Positions 25,647 to 33,529 of a stretch of DNA of 46,646 nucleotides are shown one piece after another. Below the pieces are notes generated by a model. It did not search any database. It saw only the letters and a list, made by a program, of their open reading frames with translations, and was not told the origin of the DNA. The DNA is from Barnesiella sp. (GTDB lineage Bacteria > Bacteroidota > Bacteroidia > Bacteroidales > Muribaculaceae). The number at the start of each line of letters is the position of its first letter. Within the stretch, counting starts at the first letter, position 1. The stretch spans positions 88,867-135,512 of the forward strand of contig JAAVFD010000004.1 of the NCBI GenBank assembly GCA_014800945.1. The letters run 5' to 3'. A program made the position numbers and the translations under genes.

Positions 25647-27616
25647 TATCTGCTATGAGAAAGCTTATATTGTGGTGCACGATGTTTTTTGCCGGTGTTT
25701 TGGTTGCCGGTGCTCAGATAGTTTCGCCGATAGTCTGGAATGTGTCCTCTTCCATGACAACCGATACTGAAGGTGAAATAGTTTTTTCAGCATCAATTGA
25801 AGACGGCTGGCATCTTTACGGGCTACATTTGCCCGAGGGTGGTCCCAAAGCCACATCCATAGTGTTTGACAAACTCGAGGGGCTGACACTTGTAGGAGAA
25901 ATAACACCATCGGCGGCTCCTATAGAGAAGGTTGATATGGTGTTTCATCTCAACCTCAACTGGTGGGAGAAAGATGTGAATTTTGTTCAGAAATTCAAGG
26001 TTGAAGGTAAAAAAGGATATTCCGCATCCGGTGTCATAACTTTTCAGGGATGCAATGATGGCAGCTGTATTCCACCGAGCCGAGAGCCTTTCGATGTGAG
26101 TTCACCCGGCTATATATCATCTCCTTCCGATGAAAAAACAACAGAGGATGTAGCCATTGAAGCAGCTCAAACAGTAAGCGACAGCAAATGGTGGTCTCCT
26201 GTGACATTTCCGGAAGGTGAGAGCGGTGCCCATTCAATAGCAGATTCCTCATGGTGGTACATCTTCATCTGGGGTTTTGTTGGTGGTTTGATTGCCCTCC
26301 TGACACCTTGTGTCTGGCCAATGATTCCGTTGACTGTTAGTTTCTTCCTCAAGAAGAATGGTTCTAAAGGAAAATCAGTGAGAGATGCCATGATGTATGG
26401 CGCAGGTATTATAGTCATTTATCTGGTACTCGGTCTTGCGATAACCTTGATTTTCGGTGCAAGCAAATTGAATGACCTCGCTACAAATGCGGTGTTTAAT
26501 CTAATATTCTTCCTGCTGCTGGTGGTGTTTGCCATATCATTCTTTGGTGCTTTTGATATAAAGTTGCCTTCAAAATGGAGCAACGGAGTGGATAGCAAAG
26601 CGGAGAAAACAACCGGTCTGATAAGCATCTTCTTTATGGCGTTTACCCTTGTGCTGGTGTCATTCTCATGTACCGGACCAATTATCGGAACCCTTTTGGT
26701 AGAAGCTGCTTCGGTAGGTGATATCACCGGTCCAGCCATAGGCATGGGCGCTTTTGCTCTTGCTCTGGCAATACCGTTCACGCTCTTTGCAATTTTCCCG
26801 TCCTGGCTTAAGGAGATGCCCCGTTCCGGCGGATGGCTCAATTCAGTCAAGGTGGTTTTAGGATTTCTGGAACTGGCTCTATCGCTTAAATTCCTTTCGG
26901 TCGCGGACCTTGCTTATGGCTGGGGAATTCTTGACAGAGAGGTGTTTGTTTCACTCTGGATAGTGATATTCATCCTGTTGGGAATGTATCTTCTCGGTAA
27001 AATCAGATTCAGTCACGATTCTCCTCTTGAATATGTGTCTATAGGCAGATTCTTTATGGCACTTATATCCTTCAGTTTTGCAATGTATCTTGTTCCCGGT
27101 CTATGGGGAGCTCCGCTTAAGAGTGTGAGTGCCTTTGTTCCCCCTCTTTACACTCAGGATTTCAACCTTTATGCCGGCGGTCAATTCAAGGAGTTTGACG
27201 ACTATGACGAAGGAATGCGTTTTGCCGCAGAATCAGGTCGCCCGGTGCTTATTGATTTTTCCGGATATGGATGCGTTAACTGCCGCAAAATGGAGGGTGC
27301 GGTATTTGATACTGAGGTGATAAGCGACATTATCAAGAAAGATTTCGTGCTCATCAAGCTTATGGTTGATGACAAGCAGGCTCTTGAAGCGCCGGTCACT
27401 GTAGTTGAAAACGGTAAGAATGTCAAACTCACTACAGTGGGTGAGAAGTGGAGCTATTTGCAACGTTCAAAATTCGCTGCCAACTCTCAGCCCTATTATG
27501 TGATGCTCGATAACTCCGGCGATGCTCTTGCCGCTCCATATTACTATGATGAGAATGTGGAGAAATTCGGCAACTGGCTTGAGTTGGGTGTTGAACATTA
27601 TGGCAACAAAAGATAA
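25643..27616 (+). CDS. dsbD: Thiol:disulfide interchange protein DsbD
   Basis: 657 residues; the alternative start 25655 (MRKLIL) would fit the signal peptide better, but 25643 shares ATGA with the upstream stop. It moves reducing power from cytosolic thioredoxin to the periplasm. Order of parts: signal peptide, DsbDalpha domain with GWHLYGLHLPEGGPKAT and GCNDGSCIPP (residues ~20-150), a linker, then the eight-helix membrane domain (~200-500). That domain has its redox cysteines in LLTPCVWPMIPLTV and SFSCTGPIIG. The periplasmic thioredoxin-like domain has CVNC at residues 544-547 (FSGYGCVNCRKME). All three cysteine sites are present. It overlaps mazG by one base. Confidence 0.93.
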   Translation: MISAMRKLILWCTMFFAGVLVAGAQIVSPIVWNVSSSMTTDTEGEIVFSASIEDGWHLYGLHLPEGGPKATSIVFDKLEGLTLVGEITPSAAPIEKVDMVFHLNLNWWEKDVNFVQKFKVEGKKGYSASGVITFQGCNDGSCIPPSREPFDVSSPGYISSPSDEKTTEDVAIEAAQTVSDSKWWSPVTFPEGESGAHSIADSSWWYIFIWGFVGGLIALLTPCVWPMIPLTVSFFLKKNGSKGKSVRDAMMYGAGIIVIYLVLGLAITLIFGASKLNDLATNAVFNLIFFLLLVVFAISFFGAFDIKLPSKWSNGVDSKAEKTTGLISIFFMAFTLVLVSFSCTGPIIGTLLVEAASVGDITGPAIGMGAFALALAIPFTLFAIFPSWLKEMPRSGGWLNSVKVVLGFLELALSLKFLSVADLAYGWGILDREVFVSLWIVIFILLGMYLLGKIRFSHDSPLEYVSIGRFFMALISFSFAMYLVPGLWGAPLKSVSAFVPPLYTQDFNLYAGGQFKEFDDYDEGMRFAAESGRPVLIDFSGYGCVNCRKMEGAVFDTEVISDIIKKDFVLIKLMVDDKQALEAPVTVVENGKNVKLTTVGEKWSYLQRSKFAANSQPYYVMLDNSGDALAAPYYYDENVEKFGNWLELGVEHYGNKR

Positions 27617-28395
27617 TGAGTACATCAGAAGAGAAAGCTGAATCACTCCGCAAAGTTATAGAGACTCTTGACATCCTGAGGGTGAAATGCCCTTGGGATG
27701 CCAAGCAGACTAACGAGAGTCTGCGCACCAATACAGTTGAAGAGGTGTATGAACTTTGCGACGCTCTGATTAAAGAGGATGATGACAACATAAAGAAGGA
27801 ACTTGGTGATGTGCTCCTTCATGTATTGTTTTATTCAAAAATCGGTGAGGAGAAAGGAAAATTTGATATAGGGGATGTGGCGGAAGCTCTTAATTCCAAG
27901 TTGATTTTCCGTCATCCTCATGTGTTTGGTGACGCTAAAGCCGAAACTGCCGGAGAGGTGTCACAGAACTGGGAACATATTAAGCTGAAAGAGAAAGGCG
28001 GCAACCGGACAGTTCTTGCGGGGGTGCCGGATGCTCTACCTTCAATTATTAAAGCATTCCGTATTCAGGAGAAAGCGGCAAATGTCGGTTTTGACTGGGC
28101 TGATCGCAGAGATGCCTGGAATAAGGTGCGTGAGGAAAGCAATGAACTTGCATCTGAAATAGAGCGGATGGATGCGCAGAAAATGGAGGAAGAGATGGGC
28201 GATTTGCTGTTCAGCATCATTAATGTGAGCAGGCTTTATGGTATCAACCCGGAGAATGCGCTTGAAAAGACAAACAGGAAATTTATAAAACGCTTTAACT
28301 ACATAGAAAGCAAATCTAAAGAAAGAGGTGTATCCTTAAACGATATGACTCTTGACCAAATGGATGAATTGTGGAATGAAGCAAAATCTCTTTAA
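27616..28395 (+). CDS. mazG: Nucleoside triphosphate pyrophosphohydrolase MazG
   Basis: 259 residues, the usual length of two-domain MazG. It hydrolyses NTPs and dNTPs to monophosphates, a house-cleaning role. The first all-alpha MazG fold contains RVKCPWDAKQTNESLRTNTV and the metal-binding EEVYE...EELGDVLLHVLF-type blocks (here KELGDVLLHVLFYSK). The second fold repeats this with REESNELASEIE and EEEMGDLLFSIINVSR near residues 175-215. The ATG shares its A with the dsbD TAA (TAATG), and the end overlaps the next gene by 20 bases. Confidence 0.95.
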   Translation: MSTSEEKAESLRKVIETLDILRVKCPWDAKQTNESLRTNTVEEVYELCDALIKEDDDNIKKELGDVLLHVLFYSKIGEEKGKFDIGDVAEALNSKLIFRHPHVFGDAKAETAGEVSQNWEHIKLKEKGGNRTVLAGVPDALPSIIKAFRIQEKAANVGFDWADRRDAWNKVREESNELASEIERMDAQKMEEEMGDLLFSIINVSRLYGINPENALEKTNRKFIKRFNYIESKSKERGVSLNDMTLDQMDELWNEAKSL

Positions 28396-28810
28396 TATAT
28401 TATTAGCTGTAAGCATGTCCGTTACTTTCTTCAGTATGGACGGAAAATGCCTGAAAGTTAAGTCTTCCAGGAGTACCGGAACTCCTGTGTTGATATGTGA
28501 CAGTGTGGATTTCCGTTCCGACCTGACAAGAGTTTACGGAAAACTTAAAGGCGCTCCACACACATCTCACCGAATAGATGCATTGAAATTGCAGTCAAGC
28601 GGTGTGCTGGCTACAGACATAGACGGTGTTGATATCAAACGTTGGTTTCAGTGGGAGGAAGATGGTGAGATACCGGTTGAGATAGATTTTCCTCCTATGA
28701 AAGAACGCTCGTCTCTTATAATAGAAGCTGCAACCCCGAGAGAAACAGCAATATGGACAATAGAAACAGTGCCGACGCGTGCTGCTAAACGGAAAAAGAA
28801 CACTAAGTGA
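28376..28810 (+). CDS. Secreted hypothetical protein between mazG and topB
   Basis: 144 residues from ATG 28376 (MKQNLFNILLAVSMSVTFFS), which begins with a clear hydrophobic signal sequence; an in-frame upstream ATG at 28352 would bury that signal. The mature part is beta-rich (CDSVDFRSDLTRVYGKLKG, DALKLQSSGVLATDIDG) and ends with a basic tail RAAKRKKNTK. I do not recognise a family. It overlaps mazG by 20 bases and topB by 4 (GTGA), so it belongs to the same message. It is probably periplasmic or outer-membrane facing. Confidence 0.75.
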   Translation: MKQNLFNILLAVSMSVTFFSMDGKCLKVKSSRSTGTPVLICDSVDFRSDLTRVYGKLKGAPHTSHRIDALKLQSSGVLATDIDGVDIKRWFQWEEDGEIPVEIDFPPMKERSSLIIEAATPRETAIWTIETVPTRAAKRKKNTK

Positions 28811-30849
28811 GAGTCTGTATAACCGAGAAACCAAGTGTAGCCAGAGATATAGCCCAGATAATAGGTGCCCCAACCAAACGCGATGGCTATTTTGAGGGGC
28901 AAGATGTGAAAGTTACCTGGACTTTCGGTCATCTTTGTACCCTTAAAGAACCGGCTGATTACACAGACCTTTGGAAGCGATGGTCGCTTGGCTCACTTCC
29001 GATGATTCCCGAAAAATTCGGCATTAAACTGATTGACCAGGCAAGCATAAAACATCAATTTTCAGTAATAAAAAGCCTTGTTGAGCAAGCTGACGAAGTG
29101 GTGAACTGCGGTGATGCCGGTCAGGAAGGTGAACTGATACAGAGGTGGGTAATGCAGAAGGCGGGGGTAAAATGTCCTGTATTGAGATTGTGGATATCAT
29201 CTCTTACAGATGATGCCATTAGGGAAGGATTCCGGCACCTTAAGCCGCAGAGTGATTATGATAATCTGTACTTTGCCGGTTTATCCCGTGCAATAGGTGA
29301 CTGGATTTTAGGTTTGAATGCAACAAGGCTTTACTCCTTGAAGTATTCACCGGGTGGAGGGGTGCTGTCAATTGGCAGGGTGCAGACTCCAACACTTGCG
29401 CTTATAGTAAAACGTTTCAAGGAAATAACTGAATTTAAGCCGGAGGATTATTGGGAACTCAAGACGGTGTATCGTGACACAACCTTCAGCGCAACTGAGG
29501 GAAAATTCAAGAGTGAGGATGAAGCTCAGAAGGCTATTGAGGAAATTAAGAACAATCCCATTGTTATAACTGATATAAAGCAGAAAAGTGGTAAGGAAGC
29601 ACCTCCACGTCTGTTTGACTTGACATCGCTGCAGGTTGAATGCAACAAGCGATGGGGATGGACAGCTGATGAAACGCTCAAACTAATTCAATCACTTTAT
29701 GAGAAGAAAGTAACCACTTATCCACGTGTTGACACAACATATCTCAGTGATGACATATATAATAAGGTGCCTGATATATTGAAGAGAATGACACCTTATG
29801 AAAAATTTACCGGGTTGCTTCTTTCAAAAAAACTGCCAAAAAGTAAAAAGGTTTTTGACAGTTCCAAGGTTACCGACCACCATGCTATCATTCCGACAGG
29901 TGAATCACCCTCAACCTTATATGGTGACGAGAAGAAAATGTATCACCTTATAGCTATGCGTTTTATTGCCGCTTTCTATCCTGATTGTCTTTTTGAAACA
30001 ACAGCTGTAGAAGCGAAGGTTGGTAAAATAGGTTTTAAGGCAAACGGTAAAGTGATAACTTCTCCCGGGTGGCGCGAGATTTTATTGCCGGCGCAGGAAG
30101 ACAGCAAAGGCAATGATGATGAGGCTACTTTGCCTGAATTTACGGTAGGGGAGTCTGGAAATCATGAACCGGCATTACAGAAAAAGACTACTCAACCGCC
30201 AAAATATTATACTGAGGGCACTCTGCTACGCGCTATGGAAAGCGCCGGCAAGCTTGTTGATGAGGAGAGTCTTAGAGAGGCTTTGAAGGAAAACGGTATT
30301 GGACGCCCATCAACTCGCGCAGCAATTATCGAAACCCTTTTCAAGCGAAATTATCTGAAGCGTGAACGAAAAAATATTCTTCCTACTCAGGCGGGGATAG
30401 ACCTTATTGCAACAATTAAAGACCCGCTGCTTAAGAGTGCGGAGCTTACCGGAATATGGGAAAACAAGCTTCGCAGAATAGAGAGGGGTGATTTTTCAGC
30501 CGGGGAGTTTGTCAATGAACTTAAGGCGATGATTAATACCATAGTGGTGGAAGTGCTTTCAGATAATACCTCTGCCCGGATAGAAATCAAAGCCCCTGAA
30601 GAGGTTAAAAAAGCATCAGCTAAATCGACTGTCCAAACTGAGAAAAAGCCACGGAAGCCGTCAATAAAATCATTGGAGGCAATACAGTGTCCGGTTTGCG
30701 GTTCCGGTCATTTGTTAAAGGGTAAGCAGGCGTACGGATGCTCGCGTTTCCGTGAAGGTTGCACCATGTTGCTCTCCTTTGAAGAATATCCGGCGGACAT
30801 TACACCGGCAGCACTTGCCAAACTCATCAAGAAAAATTTTAAAAAGTGA
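28807..30849 (+). CDS. topB: DNA topoisomerase III
   Basis: 680 residues, starting at a GTG that overlaps the previous stop (GTGA). It is a type IA topoisomerase that passes single strands during decatenation. The TOPRIM fold opens with ITEKPSVARDIAQII and contains NCGDAGQEGELI, where the usual second acidic residue of D-x-D is Gly. The catalytic tyrosine is in TTYPRVDTTYLS near residue 303. The gate and cap domains follow, including the family motifs GIGRPSTRAAIIETL and YYTEGTLLRAMESAG. The C-terminus carries one CPVCGSGHLL...YGCSR..GC zinc-finger-like module rather than several. The stop overlaps the Nudix start. Confidence 0.95.
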   Translation: MRVCITEKPSVARDIAQIIGAPTKRDGYFEGQDVKVTWTFGHLCTLKEPADYTDLWKRWSLGSLPMIPEKFGIKLIDQASIKHQFSVIKSLVEQADEVVNCGDAGQEGELIQRWVMQKAGVKCPVLRLWISSLTDDAIREGFRHLKPQSDYDNLYFAGLSRAIGDWILGLNATRLYSLKYSPGGGVLSIGRVQTPTLALIVKRFKEITEFKPEDYWELKTVYRDTTFSATEGKFKSEDEAQKAIEEIKNNPIVITDIKQKSGKEAPPRLFDLTSLQVECNKRWGWTADETLKLIQSLYEKKVTTYPRVDTTYLSDDIYNKVPDILKRMTPYEKFTGLLLSKKLPKSKKVFDSSKVTDHHAIIPTGESPSTLYGDEKKMYHLIAMRFIAAFYPDCLFETTAVEAKVGKIGFKANGKVITSPGWREILLPAQEDSKGNDDEATLPEFTVGESGNHEPALQKKTTQPPKYYTEGTLLRAMESAGKLVDEESLREALKENGIGRPSTRAAIIETLFKRNYLKRERKNILPTQAGIDLIATIKDPLLKSAELTGIWENKLRRIERGDFSAGEFVNELKAMINTIVVEVLSDNTSARIEIKAPEEVKKASAKSTVQTEKKPRKPSIKSLEAIQCPVCGSGHLLKGKQAYGCSRFREGCTMLLSFEEYPADITPAALAKLIKKNFKK

Positions 30850-31373
30850 AGCATAATCCGGACGAAAGATTTCCTATTGTTGAGGAAGATGGTACAGTGA
30901 TAGGCAGTGCTACAAGAGCAGAGTGTCATGGCGGATCCATGCTTCTGCATCCTGTGGTTCATCTTCATGTGGTTACAAAGGATGGGAGTGTTTTTCTTCA
31001 GAAAAGGTCTATGACCAAAGATATTCAGCCGGGAAAATGGGATACGGCTGTCGGAGGCCATGTTGATTGTGGCGAAACAATAGCGAAGGCGGTTGCTCGA
31101 GAAGCAATGGAGGAACTGGGTATTGATGCTTCTGATGCGAAATTGCTAAAGCGTTATGTATTTACCAGCTCTGTTGAGCGCGAATTGGTCAATACACATT
31201 ATATAGTAGTTGACTCTAAGAGTTTTAATCCGGTTCCAGCTACAGACGAGGTGGATGATGCCAGATTTTGGTCAAGAAAGGAGATTGAGGAAGCATTAGG
31301 AAAAGATATTCTAACACCCAATCTGGAGATGGAATTGAAAAACATACTCCCGCTGATATCGACAGACATTTGA
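30846..31373 (+). CDS. Nudix hydrolase (isopentenyl-diphosphate-isomerase-like subgroup)
   Basis: 175 residues, starting at GTG 30846 that overlaps the topB TGA (GTGA). The Nudix box GGHVDCGETIAKAVAREAMEELGI follows GX5EX7REUXEEXGU, with its first residues near 80. It hydrolyses a nucleoside diphosphate linked to X or a related phosphate ester; the substrate is not visible from the sequence. The leading EDGTVIGSATRAECH and HPVVHLHVVTKDGSVFLQKRS match the IPP-isomerase-like Nudix group. It ends the overlapping operon that starts at 25185. Confidence 0.92.
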   Translation: MKHNPDERFPIVEEDGTVIGSATRAECHGGSMLLHPVVHLHVVTKDGSVFLQKRSMTKDIQPGKWDTAVGGHVDCGETIAKAVAREAMEELGIDASDAKLLKRYVFTSSVERELVNTHYIVVDSKSFNPVPATDEVDDARFWSRKEIEEALGKDILTPNLEMELKNILPLISTDI

Positions 31374-31598
31374 CACTTACATCCTGTTCCACGATATTTG
31401 TTATTAGACCGAGGCGATAATAATATTGAGCATAATGTGAGTAAAAATAGTTATAGGTCAAATATTACTTTAATAGAAATGACATGTAAACTAAATAAAG
31501 TTAGCATCGTACTGCATCTCTCTGCCGCATGTAGCTATGTGTCAGTCACAATGCAGCAGTGCTTCTCCATAAACACAAGACAAAATCTATACTAAGAT
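31374..31598 (+). other. Intergenic gap, nothing recognised
   Basis: About 225 bases between the Nudix gene and the FeoB-associated gene. A 65-residue open frame (31398-31595) has no family resemblance and looks accidental. I see no RNA, promoter or clear terminator beyond the start of the next gene. Confidence 0.4.
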
Positions 31599-31820
31599 AT
31601 GCGACCCTGTATTTTAACAACTATTGGTAATCAGGCTCTTAACGATTATCTCCAGCTGGCGGGAGTCATAATAGCCCTTGTTATATGCTTAATCTATATC
31701 ATCCGTAGAATAAAGGCTGGTAGAAACAGGAAGAATGGTTCCTGTGGTGATTGCAGCGGATGCCCGCTTGCGCATAATTGCAAGGGGCATCACAATTCAG
31801 GCTCGTGCGGGTGCAGCTGA
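31599..31820 (+). CDS. FeoB-associated Cys-rich membrane protein
   Basis: 73 residues. One transmembrane helix (~residues 16-35, LQLAGVIIALVICLIYIIR) is followed by a basic stretch and a Cys/His/Gly-rich tail: CGDCSGCPLAHNCKG and SCGCS. This is the FeoB-associated cysteine-rich membrane protein family, found with ferrous-iron transporters. No feoA or feoB gene is in the window. The tail could bind metal; that is an inference. It is convergent with the DcaP-like porin, with 2 bases between stops. Confidence 0.85.
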   Translation: MRPCILTTIGNQALNDYLQLAGVIIALVICLIYIIRRIKAGRNRKNGSCGDCSGCPLAHNCKGHHNSGSCGCS

Positions 31821-31822
31821 AT

Positions 31823-33097
31823 TTAGAACGTGACAGACATTTGAACCTGAAGTCTGTTGGAGTGCAATATCTTACCTGCAAAATCTTTTCGTAATCCGTA
31901 GTCATATTCAATTCCGGCACCTACAAATCTGTTGATATTGTACAGCACGTTGGCAACAAAATAGTCACCGTATCTGTAAGTATCGCTTGCTACTGTTGCA
32001 TTCTCCGGCAAATAGTTGACCAGATGACTGAAAACCAGATTGGAAGAAACTTTGGAACTGAATTTATAGTTTAATCCTGCTGTCATACCGAGGTTCTTTA
32101 CCATTTCAAGTTTACCGGTAGTGGCTGTTGGTACAGCGTCAAGATTAAGTCCGGTATCATCCTGAAGGTATGTTGAGATACCTTTACCATAAACAATATT
32201 ATAGTTAAGGCTTAACGGTCCGGCAATAGGATTCATTCCGGACAGCTGAATGCCAATACCTCCAAGAACTTTATTTTGTTCGCTTGCAAGATTCCTATAT
32301 TGCATGGCACGCACTATACCCGAAATTCGAGTGTGAGCTTTACCGCTGTTCCATGCATACTGTAAATAAATGGGAATTACAGGAATTCTTTGATTTACCT
32401 GCTCGGTTGCGCTATTTGTAGTCAGTGCAGTTGTGGTTGATTCCACAGCTATTGCTCCCGAGAAGTTTTTTGTGAAGTTTTGTGTCCATGACGCAGTGAA
32501 GGCATAGAGAAACGGGTAGCCGTTAGGTCCTTCGTTGTCTATTGTCATCGGTTCGGCGGAGGCATCTGTGAACAAGCTCGTGGTATAGCCAATTTTCAGT
32601 CCTCTGTATCTGGCGTATAAGTGTTTTACTTTTAGTGAATTATTGTTTCCGGTAAAATTGGCTTTGAAGAACATTCCCACCTGATTGCTTTCACCGGGCA
32701 GCGCCAAAATATTCATATAAAATGATGATGTCTGCCATCCGAAACCGAGCGAACTGCCGTTTCCCGGAGTTGAAGGGGTGATAGCAGATGGTGTGAAGCT
32801 TGTCACTGACTTCATGTTGTCACCGAAATCAAATGCGGCTTCACCGAGAAATTGTACACCGATACCCATATAAAACTTGTGATCTTTACCTACTATTGCA
32901 AAGCGAGGTAAACCGTTGTCCTTCGGTGAGCCGGGAGTGTTACCGCTTAGATGATGCTCAACTATATCGGCATTTACAGAGTCATTATTGGTAACTGACA
33001 CAACTCCTTTCTCAAAATGACGGGTATCTCTTTGAGCGTATGCCGAACCGAATCCGATGAAAAGTAGCAATGTAGCAGCAGTGAAAACTTTATTCAT
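31823..33097 (-). CDS. DcaP-like trimeric outer-membrane porin
   Basis: 424 residues with a Sec signal peptide (MNKVFTAATLLLFIGFGSAYAQ). The rest is a beta-barrel pattern of alternating hydrophobic/polar strands, ending in the aromatic C-terminal signature VQMSVTF that directs outer-membrane assembly. AYARYRGLKIGYTTSLFTD and NGYPFLYAFTASW resemble the DcaP family of trimeric porins that pass small acidic solutes. The substrate is not visible. The upstream region (33098-33233) is AT-rich; I see no minus-strand TAnnTTTG box there. Confidence 0.8.
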   Translation of the reverse strand: MNKVFTAATLLLFIGFGSAYAQRDTRHFEKGVVSVTNNDSVNADIVEHHLSGNTPGSPKDNGLPRFAIVGKDHKFYMGIGVQFLGEAAFDFGDNMKSVTSFTPSAITPSTPGNGSSLGFGWQTSSFYMNILALPGESNQVGMFFKANFTGNNNSLKVKHLYARYRGLKIGYTTSLFTDASAEPMTIDNEGPNGYPFLYAFTASWTQNFTKNFSGAIAVESTTTALTTNSATEQVNQRIPVIPIYLQYAWNSGKAHTRISGIVRAMQYRNLASEQNKVLGGIGIQLSGMNPIAGPLSLNYNIVYGKGISTYLQDDTGLNLDAVPTATTGKLEMVKNLGMTAGLNYKFSSKVSSNLVFSHLVNYLPENATVASDTYRYGDYFVANVLYNINRFVGAGIEYDYGLRKDFAGKILHSNRLQVQMSVTF

Positions 33098-33233
33098 GTA
33101 AGTATATTTTTGGGTACTAACTTAATTAATAAACATTAATTTATAATTTTAGTTTAGATAGTAATGAAATTAGGGTTTAATTGATTGATAAATAGAGGAT
33201 TGATAAAAATGTCCTGAAATTTTAATAAAAATA

Positions 33234-33265
33234 TTTGTTTAATTCATCTGTAGTGCCTACCTTTG
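33234..33265 (+). promoter_or_regulatory. Promoter of tRNA-Met
   Basis: TTTG at 33234-33237, 20-base spacer, TACCTTTG at 33258-33265: a perfect -33/-7 pair. A small CGGTT/AACCG hairpin lies between the box and the tRNA. Confidence 0.85.
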
Positions 33266-33299
33266 CACTCGGTTTTTTAACCGCACAACACAAATTTAT

Positions 33300-33373
33300 G
33301 GCGGGATAGCTCAGTTGGTTAGAGCGTCGGATTCATAACCCGGAGGTCTCGAGTTCAATTCTCGATCCCGCTA
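33300..33373 (+). tRNA. tRNA-Met (CAT), elongator type
   Basis: 74 nt. The acceptor GGCGGGA pairs with TCCCGCT, giving a G1.U72 first pair. The D-arm carries AGTTGGTTAG. The anticodon loop is TTCATAA with CAT at 34-36, and the T-arm TCGAG-TTCAATT-CTCGA is perfect. The 31-39 pair is A.C. The first pair is not the C1.A72 of initiators, so this is the elongator. CCA is not encoded. Starting at 33301 instead would break the acceptor/T-stem register. Confidence 0.93.
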
Positions 33374-33381
33374 CTTGAATT

Positions 33382-33409
33382 AAAAAGTCGGCAATTTGTC
33401 GGCTTTTTT
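33382..33409 (+). terminator. Terminator after tRNA-Met
   Basis: Stem AAAAAGTCG (33382-33390) pairs with CGGCTTTTT (33400 on) with one U.G pair, a nine-base loop, and a trailing T-run. Confidence 0.7.
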
Positions 33410-33495
33410 CATTAGATACCTTGAACTTGTAGAAAAGAATTTATTTTGGAAACTAATTTTATTAAAGAATTATTTCTTTAATTGAAATAAAGTAC

Positions 33496-33503
33496 TAATT
33501 TTG
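33496..33503 (+). promoter_or_regulatory. -7 box of the oadA-type gene
   Basis: TAATTTTG matches TAnnTTTG, 27 bases before the ATG at 33530; a degenerate T-rich -33 lies about 20 bases upstream. Confidence 0.65.
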
Positions 33504-33529
33504 CGAGTCTAACTTTTAATTGAGAGAGA

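Noticed and set aside
31398-31595. A 65-codon open frame upstream of the FeoB-associated gene
   Set aside because: It has no recognisable domain, start signal or conserved neighbour; the composition looks random.
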